Positions 1-11,063 of a DNA stretch of 64,000 bases are shown here, one piece after another. Under the pieces are notes generated by a model. The model saw only the letters and a program-made list of their open reading frames with translations, was not told where the DNA came from and ran no database searches. The stretch's first letter is position 1, and each line of letters begins with the position of its first letter. The DNA is from Notamacropus eugenii. Its lineage: Eukaryota > Chordata > Mammalia > Diprotodontia > Macropodidae. Position numbers and translations under genes: made by a program. Location: contig NC_092875.1 in assembly GCF_028372415.1 (NCBI RefSeq), positions 57,772,919 to 57,836,918 on the forward strand. The letters run 5' to 3'.

Positions 1-720
1 TTTATTCGTATGAAAAGCATTTTGTAATTGTGTTGATATAATCTCTGGTCTTTTCCTGTCAGGGAGACTTCCACATATTTTATACTGTCTACAGTTATTT
101 TAAATGTAATTTCTCTTTTTATCTGTTGCTACAGGGTTTTGTTGGTAGTATAAAGAAATGTTGATATTTTATGTGGATTTGTTTTATAGCATTCAACTTT
201 GCTGAAGTTGTTAATTGCTTCAACAGTTTTTTAGTTGATTCTCTAAGGCTCTCTAAATATATCATCATATCAGCAAAGAGTGAAAATTTTGTTTCCTCAT
301 TGCCTATTTTTATTCTTTCAGTTTCTTTTTCTTGTCTTGTTATAGCTAGCATTTCTAGTACAATATTGAATAATAATGTTGATAATGGACATCTTTGCTT
401 CACTGCTGATCTAATTAGGAAGGCTTCTAGTTTATCCATATTATAGATAATAATTACTTTTGGATAGACATTACTTGAAATTATTAGTTTCAGAAAGACT
501 CCACGGATCCCTATGCTTTCTATTGACTTAAAAAATAGGAATGGCTGTTGTATTTTGTCAAAATCTTTTTTTTGCATTTATTATTATAATTATATGATTT
601 TTATTCATTTTGTTATTGATATGCTCTCTGTATTCCTGGTGTAAATCCTACCTGGTCACAATGTTTGATCTTTGTGATATTGCTATAATCTTTGATATAC
701 CTGGATTTCAATGACGCGTT
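1..720 (-). mobile_element. LINE-1 ORF2 fragment (reverse transcriptase domain), broken
   Basis: An open frame from 577 down to 119 encodes an L1 reverse transcriptase piece: FDKIQ, then the RSAVKQRCPLS and LFNIVLEMLA blocks (usual form RQGCPLSPLLFN), then SLFADMMIYLE in place of the catalytic FADD. The change in the FADD motif and short length show a dead copy. Sequence up to about 720 continues the element; the left end runs off the window. Confidence 0.8.
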
Positions 721-882
721 AGTCAAGGACTTTCATGATGGCATTGGGGAAATATGCTCTAGTGGAAAAATACTATATTTGGAGTCTGAGCATCTACTCC
801 TCCATGACCTTGAATATGTAATTTGATCTCTCTAGGCCTTAGTTTTTTCAGATATATATATGTTTGTGTATATATGTATCTT

Positions 883-883
<1 letters not shown>

Positions 884-945
<62 letters not shown>

Positions 946-946
946 G
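884..946. repeat. Compound microsatellite (TG)n(TA)n
   Basis: About 17 TG units run directly into about 12 TA units. Alternating purine-pyrimidine tracts of this kind are often length-variable. Confidence 0.95.
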
Positions 947-1015
947 TAATGATGAGAAATTTGGATTGGTAATTTCTAAAATCCCTTTCCAACTCTAAAT
1001 CCTCTGTCCTAGTGG

Positions 1016-1056
1016 TGCATATAAGGATCCCTCTGGGTATTAAATTGACTTATCAC
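1016..1056 (+). mobile_element. Short hAT-type transposon remnant
   Basis: CATATAAGGATCCCT followed by ATTGACTTA resembles the start of the non-autonomous hAT element seen better at 28985-29130 and 6837-7000. It is cut off where the RTE begins. Confidence 0.4.
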
Positions 1057-1079
1057 ACCAAAGGTATTGGTCCTCCCTG

Positions 1080-4000
1080 AACACACCTGTGACTCCAAGA
1101 AGCTGCAGCATGTGCAGCAGCCACATCTTAGTAAACTGGTTTCGCAGATGGGCCAAACCAGGTTGAAAGTAACCAAGGGGTCTCAAACCCACTGATAAGT
1201 TAGGGGGTGTCTACTCCAAGCATGTGAAGACTTCCCCAGTGGAATGGGCAGATGAGAATAATTTGTTCCAATGGCCTTGAAGGCAGCTGAAGCAGGCTAC
1301 GTGGAGCACTTAGAGCTTGTGAGGACTCCAAGGTCATCCACTGCATCCTGATCCATCACCAGTTGTCTTGATTCTGTCCTGCCACTGGGCTACAATGACT
1401 CCGGAGGAGAGAGTCAGGCTGACGACTTCGTGCAACTCTGCTTCACTTAAATCCAATTTACACACAAATCAAAAACCATTTTACTATTATACCTTAAAGT
1501 CCTGTGGCAACAGGCAAGTGATGAGGCAGCAGGTGAGGTTATACTGGGAGCTGTACTTACAAACCTACACACAGGTGGCCCAGGACATAGGGTTGTTTCT
1601 CACCAGAAGAAGCAGTGGGATCTGGCAGCCCCCTGGGTGTCTGAGCAGCCTTTTAAGGATAGTATTGCTCACCTCTTTGTGTGTGGAAGGGTGCTAGAAA
1701 AGGTGCCCTAAAAACTGTCTACTTACTCAAACCTGGACTGATTACCATGGCAGGCAGGTACTCTGTGGTCAAAATACCAAAAAATGTACAAAACATATAA
1801 AAACATCTGCAAAGATGATTTCACTCACCATTGGTACATGGAATATGTGCACACTTATAGACAACACAAAATTCAGTAGACCTGAAAGAAGAACTGCTCT
1901 TGTTGCAAAAGAACTCAACAGGTATCACACCCAAATAACAGCCCTGAGTGAAGCAAGGCTGGCAAGTGAAGGCCTGTTTGTTGGAGTTGGATACACATAT
2001 TTTCAGGAGTGGCCACAGTGAAGGGGAATGCTGTGAAGTTTTGAAATCAAAACTAATCTAGTCAACAAGCTGGTATGCCTGCCAAAAAGAGTGAATGACA
2101 GGTTCATTATAATGCAATTACCACTTGCAGGAAAATGCCACGGCACCATAATAAGTGCCTATGCTCCTACCATGACAAACCCTGATGAGGTCAAAGAAAG
2201 ATTTTATGAACACCTAGAGACCCTTATCATCAATGTGTCAAAAGAGGACAAGCTTATAATGCTGGGTGACTTTAATACTGGAGTAGAGTCAGACTACCAG
2301 ACTTGGCAGGGAATCCTAGGGAGGAATGGAAACAGCAACAACAATGGTCATTTACTGCTGAAGACTTGTGCATCTCATGACCTTCTCATCACCAACACTG
2401 TTTTCCATTTACCAAAATGCAATAAAACTTCAATGATGCACCCTCGCAACAAACATTGGCATCTAATAGACTATGTGATTGTAAGGAGAAGAGACAGACA
2501 AGATGTGAGAGTGATGAAGGCAACATGTGGTGCAGAGTGCTGGAGTGATCATAGACTTATCTTTTTCAAGCTAAATATTTGCATTCATTAAAAGTGCCAT
2601 CTCAAGGCAAAATGAGTACCAACAGAATTAATGTCAACAAATTAGAGATCTTCTCTGAGTAAGAACAGTTTGTTGCTAAATTGGAGGGAAAGTTGAACCA
2701 ATGCACAGTTAGCAACAGTGGAGCAGAAAAGGAGTGGGCAGCTTTCAGGGATTTGGTGTAGAGCACTGCATTTGCTTATCTGGGTCAGAACACTCTCAAA
2801 CACCAAGACTGGTTTGATGAAAATGGTGGGGAAATTCAGAAGCTGCTAAATGAGAAATGAGAACTCCACAGGATTTACCAGCAGGATAGTCCATCCCTCA
2901 AAAGTAAAGTACAAGCAAAGATGCAGGATTCCTCACTCAGTAAAAAGGCAGATGAAATCCAGTTTTATGCTGATAGTAACAATCTGAAGTACTTTTATGA
3001 TACCCTGAAAACCATTTGTGGACCAAAAACCTATGGTGCGTCACAACTACTCAGTACTGATGGAGTTACATTGTTTAGTGATAAGTACATGATCCTACAG
3101 AAATGGGCTGAACACTTCCATAGTGTTCTCAATAGACTATCATCAATCAATGCTGCGGTCATTGATAGTTTGCCTCGGGTTGAAGTCAATCTTTGCTTAG
3201 GTGAACTTACAGCTGAAGAAGAGGTTTTGAGTGCCATTAAGTTCCTTTCACGTGGCAAAGCACCTGGTGCTCATTCTATTCCAGCTGAGATTTAGAAGGT
3301 AGGAGGACATACAAAAGCTGACTGAAATTTTCCAGGTTATATGGCAAGAGGAGGTTATCTCCCAGGAGTTCAAGGGTGCCTCCATGGTCCATCTCTATAA
3401 GGGTAAAAGGAATAGATTGTCCTGTGACAATCACAGAGGTCTCTCTCTTAGTTATTGCAGACAAGGTTCTTGCTAGAGTCCTCCTTAATAGGCTGATCCT
3501 TCACCTGGAAGATGGTCATTTACCTGAGAGCCAGTGTGGCTTCAGAAAGAGCCAAGGAACAGTTGATATGGTATTTGCTGCCCGGCAACTCCAGGAGAAA
3601 TGCCAGGAGCAGAAGAGAGGTCTGTACACAACATTTGTGGATCTGACCAAGGTCTTTGACACTATTAGTCATGAGGGCTTATGGAAAATTACGTCTAAAT
3701 TTGGTTGCCCAGAGAAGTTCATCAGTATGGTACATCAATTTTATGCTTGCCCAGGTTCTGGATAGTGGACAATGCTCTCGTGCCTTCCCAATCACCAATG
3801 AAGTGAAACAGGGCTGTGTGCTTGCTCCCATGCTTTTTAGCATCATGTTTTCAGCCATATTGTCAAATGCTTTCAATGAGGATGAATACAGTATCAAGGT
3901 CAGCTACCTTATTAATGGTAAACTCTTTAATTTGAAAAGGCTGCAAGCCAAGACCAAAGTGGAGGGAGTGTTGGTGCATGATTTTCTGTTTGCAGATGAT

Positions 4001-4375
4001 TGTGCACTCAATGCAGCCTCTGAAGCTGAGATGCAACAAAGTATGGATCAGTTCTGTGCTGCCTGTACTAATGTTGGACTAATAATGAGCACCAACAAAA
4101 CACAGGTGCTCCATCAACCCCCACCACACCATCCATATGTGGAACCATCAATTACAACAAATGGAGAAATTTTTAATGCTGTGCATAAGTTCTCTTACCT
4201 TTGTAGTGTACTGTCCAGGGATGTATACATTGACAATGAGGTTGATGCATGTATTGTCAGAGCTAGCTCAGTGTTTGGGAGGTTCCAAAGAAAAGTTTGG
4301 GAGAGAAGGGGTATTTGACTGACTACCAAACTGAAGGTCTAGCTAGCTGTTGTGCTGATCTCATTGTTGTATGCC
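1080..4375 (+). mobile_element. RTE-type LINE, 5' region and most of ORF2, decayed
   Basis: A 5' untranslated region (about 1080-1810) precedes a broken ORF2. Endonuclease pieces are IGTWNMCTL (1815-2021) and a second piece (2091-2591) with ISAYAPTMTNPDE, MLGDFN and WSDHRLI. Reverse transcriptase pieces (3376-4318) carry CGFRKSQGTVD, KQGCVLAPMLF and FLFADDCAL. Several frameshifts and stops separate them. The copy stops after SLLYA at about 4375; the matching 3' part appears at 6213. Confidence 0.88.
1815..4318 (+). pseudogene. RTE ORF2 (apurinic endonuclease plus reverse transcriptase), inactivated
   Basis: The reading frame is preserved only in segments: 1815-2021, 2091-2591, 2921-3295, 3376-3765 and 3656-4318. 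At least four breaks separate them. The endonuclease TWN, GDFN and SDHR motifs and the reverse transcriptase FADD motif are still readable. It cannot make a full protein. Confidence 0.85.
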
Positions 4376-4959
4376 TATAACTTTCCTAAGAGAATTATCT
4401 GCTTTGGAAGACTAACCTAACCCCTAGTTGTTTTTGTCATTTCTTGTGCTGGGAAAATTGCAGGAAAGCCGCCAGTGAAGATAAGATGGTAGAAATTTCA
4501 AGGGTAAAATCTAATTTCTGTATTGATTGAGTGGACTTTTTTCAGGTACAGAGAGATTAGAAGAGATGCTATCTCCTTTATTTGTGAAGAGTCATCTACC
4601 AATCTCCCTCCTTCCTAAGAATTTCTGGGAGAGCAACTGCAAGGTTAACTACACCATTGAGAGGCAGAGTAGATATAAAGTGCACTAGACCAAGAGACAG
4701 AAGACTCCATAGATTATAGAATCTGCCTTGCCCACTTCGGAGGCTATGTGTGAAAGTACATTGGAAATTGTACATTCATAGACAATGCAAACTTGTATTA
4801 TTATCTACTTTCCATCCCTACCCACAATCCTAAGGATATAGAGAGATCAGTAACCTAAGCATTACTTCCAGCTTAATTTTCTACTGGTTTTCATGTTAAA
4901 TCCTCAGCTTTGTGACTCTTAATTTCTCAGCAGGGAGAAATGTGTGTTCAGTGTTAAGT

Positions 4960-5330
4960 GACGAAAGTCAGTACTTTTAGGACTCATTAAATGAGTGTCC
5001 CTACTATGTGCCAGGCACTGTGCCAAGTGGGGATAAAAAGAAAGGAAAAAGGCAGTCTTTGGTCTAGAGGAGCCCACAGTTGAATGGGGGAGACATGTAC
5101 ACAACGATATGTCAACAAGAACTAGACAAGATGAATTGATTATCAATAGAATCAAAGAGTATTCTATAGGAATGGACTTTCTGTTGAAGGTGGGATTTTA
5201 GCTGGGCCATGTGCAAATAATTTTGCAACTCAGAACAATGACATTGATTGATTTAATATGATGTTTATTAAATGCCTAGTGTTTTCAAGGTACTGTGAAG
5301 AGGGAGAGGGAGAGGAGCTACACCTTTGAT
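4960..5330 (+). repeat. Old interspersed repeat relics (TGTGCCAGGCACTG type)
   Basis: Sequence like TGTGCCAGGCACTGTGCCAAG and GGAGCCCACAGTTGAATGGG, with a further decayed piece near 5250, matches a family also seen at 14635-14960, 27020-27170 and 52095-52330. Class not certain (MIR/L2-related or L3-like). Confidence 0.5.
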
Positions 5331-5639
5331 ATCATTAGTAGAGACATTCCCTTTACTAATGCTATTCATCACCTTCTCTGCAACTGAGGGTCTTAGACCA
5401 TGGCTAAGATGCATCAAAAGCAGGACTTGAACCCAGGTCTTCATGGCTGTGAGGCTGGTGTTCTCACTTTCTGCCTCTCAGACACTGGGTGGGGGGGTGA
5501 AAGGAAAAAAACAAAAGCAGCCCTTGAGTTCAAGAAGCTCACATGTGTAACCCAGACTCCACTTTTCCCCAAGATTTCTGGGTTTACACAATGCAAGTCC
5601 AATCCTGGGGGCTAACACCCTCTATGTCAATGTTTGCAT

Positions 5640-6212
5640 TTTCTTTCTTTCTCCTCTCCTATCCTCTGGTATTCTACCCAGGAGAAGGTACACTCCATGG
5701 CTAAAAATTACTTTTTTTTTTCCTTTGGGATTACTGGACTACATTTCTTGCTCAAAGATCAAGCCTTAAACCCAATTCACTCTGGAGCTCATAGACTGGA
5801 CAACAAGTCCCCACCCACCTAGCACAGAGTAAATGTAATTAATAAATAGTAATTGTTTCTCTTTGACCCAAGAGTCCTGAGGGTCTTCCCTTCTCAGTTT
5901 GATTTTTTTTTTTTTTTATTAAAGGGGCCATCCCTTGAGTAACTGCTTAAAGAAGCCTATTCATTGAATGGGTGTATCTCACTCAAAGTGAGAACGTGAT
6001 AAGACCTTAGCCTGAAAGGGTCTCACATTGTATCCTGGACCATTTCCAGTCATCCTGATGAATATCAGGCCACTGGACCCAGATGGCTCAGGAGAACAAA
6101 GTGAGATTAGTGACCTTGCACAGCCCTCCCTCCCTCAGATCAAAGTCAATTGCAAGTCATTTCATCATCTTGATGTCATGGTTCTCTATGAGAATGAAGG
6201 ACAAACACAATA
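5640..6212 (+). mobile_element. Composite SINE-like repeat with RTE-type 3' tail
   Basis: It shares about 570 nt with 36325-36912, including CCTTAAACCCAATTCACTCTGG and a T-rich tract. Its last 250 nt match the composite SINE tail (CATCCTGATGAATATCAGGCC ... GAATGAAGGACAAACACAA) also at 46010-46258 and 51680-51940. Confidence 0.7.
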
Positions 6213-6836
6213 GTATGGCTGTGATACATGGACAGTCTACCAGCACCATGCCAGAAAACTGAATTGCTTCCATTTGAACTGTCTTAGGAATATTCTGAAG
6301 ATCATCTGGCAGGATAAAGTACCAGATACTGAAGTTCTTACTTGAACTAAACTGCCAAGCATTCAAACTATGCTTCAGAGAGCAGAACTCTGATAGGCTG
6401 GCCACATTGTTCAAATGCAAATCATATGCTTGCCAAAAAGACCATTTTATAGAGAACTCACATGGGGCAGGAGATCACATGGTGGTCAGAAGAAGCGATT
6501 ACAAGGACACTCTCAAGGTCTCTCTCAAGAACTTTGGATTTGATTGTGTGACATGGGAGACACTGGCATAGGACCACTCAGCATGGTGTGCCCACATCAG
6601 AAAAGGTGCTGTGCTCTATGAGCAAAGCAGAATTGAGACAACACAAAGTGAATATGAGATGTGCAAATTTGGAGTAACCACCCCAAATGGTTCACATGGA
6701 CTATCTATGCCCAATATGTGGTAGAGCATTTCGAGTTTGTATTGGTCTGATAAGTCACAGTTGGACACATTGAAATTTGACTTTATCATGGTGATATCAT
6801 TTTGGTCCTCTTTGAGAACAAGGACAACAACCAACC
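6213..6836 (+). mobile_element. RTE-type LINE, 3' end of ORF2
   Basis: Translation with frame changes reads YGCDTWTVYQHHARKLNCFH, then RRILKI-like and GQKKRYKDTLK-like stretches and a C-terminal zinc-finger-like segment with CPICGRAF. It ends with CCTCTTTGAGAACAAGGACAA, an RTE-like tail. It starts exactly where the copy at 1080-4375 stops. Confidence 0.75.
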
Positions 6837-7000
6837 AATATTGACTTAGAAAACCACATGTTAACGTTATCCGTGTTCTTTTGCAATTCCATCAATTTTG
6901 CTAAGTATTTTCCAATTGCATTTTAATCTGATTCCAGCTGCATTCAGGAATGCTAGCTACATGTTTGACACTTCTGTTCTGGATCATATAGATTAGATTA
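6837..7000 (+). mobile_element. hAT-type transposon remnant
   Basis: ATTGACTTAGAAAACCACATG ... TTTTCCAATTGCATTTTAATCTG ... ATGTTTGACACTTCTG matches the family also found at 28985-29130 (same strand) and 63885-63995 (opposite strand). Confidence 0.6.
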
Positions 7001-7590
7001 CAGTATAGATAGATGCATTTGGAACTTATTTGTCTGAGAAAGATCTGGGGATTTTATTGAACACATGCTTACTAGGAGTCAACATTGTACCACGCTGGTC
7101 CAAAAAGCTGATGTGACCTCACGCAGCATAAATAGATGCATGATATTCCCAACAAGGGAAGTGAGAACCCTGTTGCTTTCTGCTCCACCCCCACCCCCAC
7201 CCTGCTCCTGTCCCGGGGTGGGTGGGTCACATTGGGACCGTGAAGTGTTGTGTTCAGTTCTGGGCACCCATTCAACCTGAGCTCTCTCTTTCCTGGTGTC
7301 TCCACATCACACTGTGAAATCAGCTTCTTTCTCTGTATCCCCTCATAAGCATTTTTGGAGCATGAACATTTCCCAGAAGCCCTTTCTCTATTTGCATCAG
7401 CCAAGACTTTGGAACACATGATGCCCAGGTTACTCTTCCCCTGTGAAGATCTGCTCAGGTCGTTGTCTTTTCTCTTTCCCACTCTAATTCTTTAACTACT
7501 CAGGCTCCTTAGCCCCCTCAGTCCCCTCAAATACCTAGTCTAATCAGTTCATCTCTCCACTGAGTTCCAAGCTCTTGGCTCAAGATTCCC
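7001..7590. other. Gene A intron 1, unique-looking sequence with a C-rich hairpin
   Basis: No exon is supported. At 7184-7230 a run of CCACCCCCACCCCCACCC faces CGGGGTGGGTGGG, which could fold on itself or form a quadruplex on the minus strand. The long minus frame through 7482-7072 shows no known domain. Confidence 0.5.
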
Positions 7591-7597
7591 CACTTAC

Positions 7598-7813
7598 CAG
7601 ACCCAGATGGCCAATGAACCAGTTCTGAAGGGGTGGTTGGGGGAAGCATCGAAAATACTGGCAGATGGTGTAGTATCTATAGACAGAGGACAAGACATGG
7701 GCCAAGATCCAAGTGCTGAGTGCCAAGCAACACAGGAGCAGACCTGAGGAAACTCCAGGGCTCAGCCCTTCCAGGCCCAGCTGGTGAGACACCCACTCAG
7801 ACTGAGGCAACAT
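7598..7813 (-). CDS. CYP4F: CYP4F gene A, first coding exon only; the rest lies left of the window
   Basis: This exon encodes MLPQSEWVSHQLGLEGL, a membrane anchor rich in Leu (LLLCCLALSTWILAHVL), then RCFPQPPLQNWFIGHLGL, ending CTG|GTAAGT in phase 0. It is 216 nt, exactly as in gene B, and about 40 of 72 residues are identical. Acceptor CTCTCTCTGCAG lies one base before the ATG, so a non-coding exon precedes it. No exon 2 like that of gene B was found between 7597 and 1, so the first intron should exceed 7.5 kb. Whether this gene is functional cannot be judged from one exon, but the exon itself is intact with good splice sites. Expected role as for gene B: ER-bound lipid omega-hydroxylase. 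Confidence 0.9.
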
Positions 7814-8370
7814 CCTGCAGAGAGAGATAAAAAATGAGAACTTAGTGGGGAAAAACAGGAGGGGAAGGCAACTGTGCTGGAGCCAACTGGGTTAACTCTT
7901 GAGCCAATTGTTCAATTTTCAGAGTGAACATTTAACAATTAGACAAATAAAGACCTGATTTATTGTTTTGTTTGTTGTCTAGACTTTAAAAAGTGATGGA
8001 AAAGTATTAATGATGGAGATTAAAGCTAAACATGTATCATGCGTACCCCCCCAGTAGGCCAGTTGTAAATCATTTGCCAACACATCCCTGCATATAACTG
8101 ACATAAGGTGAGAGACATGAAGGAAGGCCAAGGGGAGGAAATATGGGGAGGGATGTGGGGGAAGAGGCATAAGAATAAGAGATAAAAGTTGGAATATAGA
8201 AGAAAGACATAGGAAGGTGGGATCAATAAGGGTCACAGGGTTTGAAAAGGGAGGGAGGATATCAGGGCTGGGAAAGTCATGAGGAAAGGGAAGAGATAGA
8301 GTAAGAGGACAGTTGTGGAGAAATAGGGATGCCCAGTTTCCCGGCTGTGCTTACTGGGACCAGTTCTTAC
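7814..8370 (-). other. 5' UTR intron of gene A, purine-rich on the plus strand, homologous to gene B upstream
   Basis: Plus-strand sequence around 8100-8330 is rich in GGGAGG/GAAAGG runs and aligns loosely with 60640-60890 upstream of gene B, for example GGGCTGGGAAAGTCATGAGG against GGTTGGGAAAGCCAAGAAGG. This supports duplication of the whole 5' region, not only of the coding exon. Confidence 0.5.
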
Positions 8371-8475
8371 CCTCTCTTACCCTCATTGTCCTTCAGGTTC
8401 CCTGCCCCATGTTTCCAAAGAGGTAAGTGAAGAAAGGTTTGGGGCGTGGACTTCCTTGAGTCCCTATTAAATACA
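8371..8475 (-). promoter_or_regulatory. Possible non-coding first exon and TATA-like promoter of gene A
   Basis: On the minus strand a TATTTAAT box lies at 8473-8466. Donor-like sites GAGG|GTAAGA (exon end 8381) and GAGAGG|GTAAGA (exon end 8371) follow about 90-100 nt downstream. That gives a short untranslated exon and a 557-nt intron before the ATG exon. The second site aligns with a site upstream of gene B. Inference only; transcript data would decide. Confidence 0.4.
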
Positions 8476-8589
8476 CACTAAGAGGAAAGAGTTTCTAGTT
8501 TCAGGCCACTTTTATCACAATGTCTCTACAAGATACATACAATATAAAAAGAAAGTAATTTCAGAAAGCGGACATTAGCTGTAAGCTAG

Positions 8590-8855
8590 TCTAAAGACAA
8601 CTAGGTGGTTTAGTGAATAGAGCCCCAGGCCTGAAAAAAAGATCTCAGTTCAAATCCAGCCTCAGACACTTACTAGCTGTATGACACTGAATTGGTTGCT
8701 CAATCCCTATTCGCCTCAGTTCCTCATCTGTAAAATGGGAATACTGGAGAAGGAAATGGTAGACCATTCCTACCTTTGCCAAGAAAACCTCAGGAATAAA
8801 GTCTATGGTTTCACATAGAGTTGGAAGGACTAAAGAACAAGTAATATGCGCATGC
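8590..8855 (+). mobile_element. Marsupial tRNA-derived SINE
   Basis: The head ACAACTAGGTGGTTTAGTG and the B-box-like AGTTCAAATCCAGCCTCAGAC are followed by CTGGAGAAGGAAATGG and TTTGCCAAGAAAACC. Decayed but typical. Confidence 0.85.
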
Positions 8856-8859
8856 AAGC

Positions 8860-9770
8860 TATTATTTTTATCTTAATTATCATTTCATCCCTCAAAAGGT
8901 AGAGGTAATAATTAGGAAAATTGCTTATCTGAGCCTGATTTTGACCAATGAGGCAGAAGTGGTTGCTGAAGTAGAAATAATGGGAATTTTGGGAGAAAGT
9001 GACCAGGCCATCATGAAAGGAAAGGGAAGTTAAGAACTACTACATAATCTAGATTTTGAGAGAGTCAATTACAAAGGATTTAGAGAAAGCATCAGTAAGA
9101 TCCAATTATCTAATATTCTGGATTAGAATTGACTTTCAAGGGGGAGGGGAAAGCTCTCAATAATCACATTCTGAAGACACAAACACAAATTACTCTGATG
9201 AGAAAGAAAATGGGAAATCCTCTAGAGAATTCATCAACCTACTCAGATTTTTAAAAGTCTTAGGTAGAAAAGGGAAACAATGTTAAGTCACTTAGTATGA
9301 TTACAAAAGTATATCACCAAACTATAAAAATGGTGCTAGGAGTAATAAATCCCAGAATGAACTGAGGTTTATACTAAATGGTAAAAATAATCAAAAAGGA
9401 TGTTTTAGTTATGTTGGAGGCAAAAGGAGGATGAAAGAAGGGCTAAAGTAACTGTTCAGGGGATGTGGGATGATAATAGAGTACAACAGTGAGACAGATG
9501 AACTATTTGGCCTTTTTTTATTGTTGCTTCTGTTTTATATTTCAAAGAAACTAATTGTTGGACTGAGAAGGATAAAGCCAAAATTGCTAAGAAGGAATGG
9601 ACATCTAAGAGAAATATCGAGATAAGAACATCTAATTGCCTTTAAGAAGTTAAAGTAATCAGATTAGAATAAATCATATTCTACAGGGTTGAAAATACTG
9701 GAGACTTTTATTATTAAGTTACTACTAAGGATGACTCAAAGGATTTTGAGAATGGTAGAGAAGCTGGAGG
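8860..9770. other. Intergenic stretch without a recognised feature
   Basis: A-rich on the plus strand with no long open frame and no repeat I can name. Confidence 0.5.
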
Positions 9771-9774
9771 AGAT

Positions 9775-10977
9775 AACTTTCTTTTTTAAAAAATCCTTAT
9801 TTATTTTTAGCATTCCTTTCTTTTTAAATTTTGAGTTCCAAATTCTCTCCCTCCCTCTCATTTCTCCACCACTTATTGAAAAGGCAAGCACAATGTTATC
9901 AATTATACATGTGGAAATCATGCAAAATACATTTCCATCTGAACTATATCACAAAAAGCAATAAAGCTAGAAGGTTACACTTCAGTTTGCATTCAAAGTT
10001 CATCAGGTTTCATTTTTGCATCCTGAATCATTATTGTCTTGGATCATTTTGTTGATTAGAGTAGCTAAGTCTTTTCACAATTGATCATCATCACAGAATT
10101 GCTATTACTGTGGACAATGATTTCCTAGTTCTTCTCATTTCACTTTGCATCAGTTAATACAGATCTTCTCATATTTTCTGAAACCAATTCTTTCATAATT
10201 TCTTATATCACAATAGTACTCCATCATAATCATAGGCCACAACTTGTTCAAACATTCCACAATTTATGAGCATCCCCTCAATTTTCAATTCTCTATGCCA
10301 CAAAAAAGCTGCTATCAATATTTTTGCATCAGTAGTTCTTGCTCCTTTATAAAAAAATCTCTTTGGGATTTAGACTCAATAGTAGTATTGGTGGGTTAAA
10401 GGTTATATGTGGTTTTATAACCCTTTGGGCATAGTTCCAAATTGCTCTCCAGAATGGTTGGATCATTTTTGCAACTTCAACAATCCTTGAGTGTCCCAGC
10501 TTCCCTACATCCCCTTCAACATCTGTCATTTTCCTTTTCTGTCTTATTAGCCAATCTGATAGGTGTGAGGTGGTATCTCAGAGTTTTTTAACATCCATTT
10601 CTCAGTAAGTAGTGATTTTGAACATTTTTATATGACTATAGATAGCTTGGATTTCTTCATCTGAAAACTGCCTCTTTATATCCTTGGATCATTTATCTGT
10701 AGGGAAATGACTTGCATTCTTATACATTAGACTCAGTTCTCCATATATTTGAGAAAAGAAGCCTTTATCAGAGAAACTTCTTGTAAATTGTTTTCACAGT
10801 TATGGTTACTGTGTATTTCCCTCATCCTATTCTCCCTGTCCCTCATTTATCCTTCTCTCTTTATTTCTCCTTTAATGCTGTCCCTCCTCAAGTGTTTTGC
10901 TTCTGACTACCACTTTCCCAGTCTTCCCTCCCCTCTATCAGCCCCTTCCTTCTCTTATTCCCTTATCTTTCCAACAG
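9775..10977 (-). mobile_element. LINE-1 3' region, antisense
   Basis: The plus strand reads the reverse complement of marsupial L1 3' sequence, for example CCACAACTTGTTCAAACATTC, GGCATAGTTCCAAATTGCTC and CCAATCTGATAGGTGTGAGGT. It starts with a T-rich stretch at about 9783 (the poly-A side) and continues to the junction with the inverted segment at 10978. Confidence 0.8.
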
Positions 10978-11063
10978 TTCTATTATGCGTCTTTATAACT
11001 AATCAGAGTCACCCCCAAATCCCAATCCTTTATTCTCTGCCTTCTTTTGTACTTTTTGACCCA
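10978..11063. repeat. Inverted-repeat arm 1 (non-L1 segment between two L1 pieces)
   Basis: The reverse complement matches 11905-11993: about 50 identical nt (from CAAAAAGTACAAAAGAAGGC to TTTGGGGGTGA), then a further 30 nt with a small indel and a few substitutions. L1-derived sequence abuts both sides. Confidence 0.85.

Larger units (their letters stand above)
4376..6212 (+). other. Block inserted between the two RTE parts, left part unrecognised
   Basis: The block lies between GTATGCC (4369-4375) and GTATGGC (6213-6219), the point where RTE coding sequence stops and resumes. The left 1.2 kb contains no gene I can identify, apart from an old repeat near 4985-5110 (TGTGCCAGGCACTGTGCC). The right end, 5640-6212, is a repeat with an RTE-like tail also present at 36325-36912. 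Confidence 0.5.

Noticed and set aside
759-992. Minus frame coding repeated Thr-His and Tyr-Ile
   Set aside because: Translation of the (TG)n(TA)n microsatellite.
7072-7482. A 136-codon minus frame in gene A intron 1
   Set aside because: No known domain, biased composition across a C-rich tract, and no CYP4F similarity.
8640-8700. tRNA-like A and B boxes in SINE heads
   Set aside because: They belong to tRNA-derived SINEs; no cloverleaf of a real tRNA gene was found anywhere in the window.
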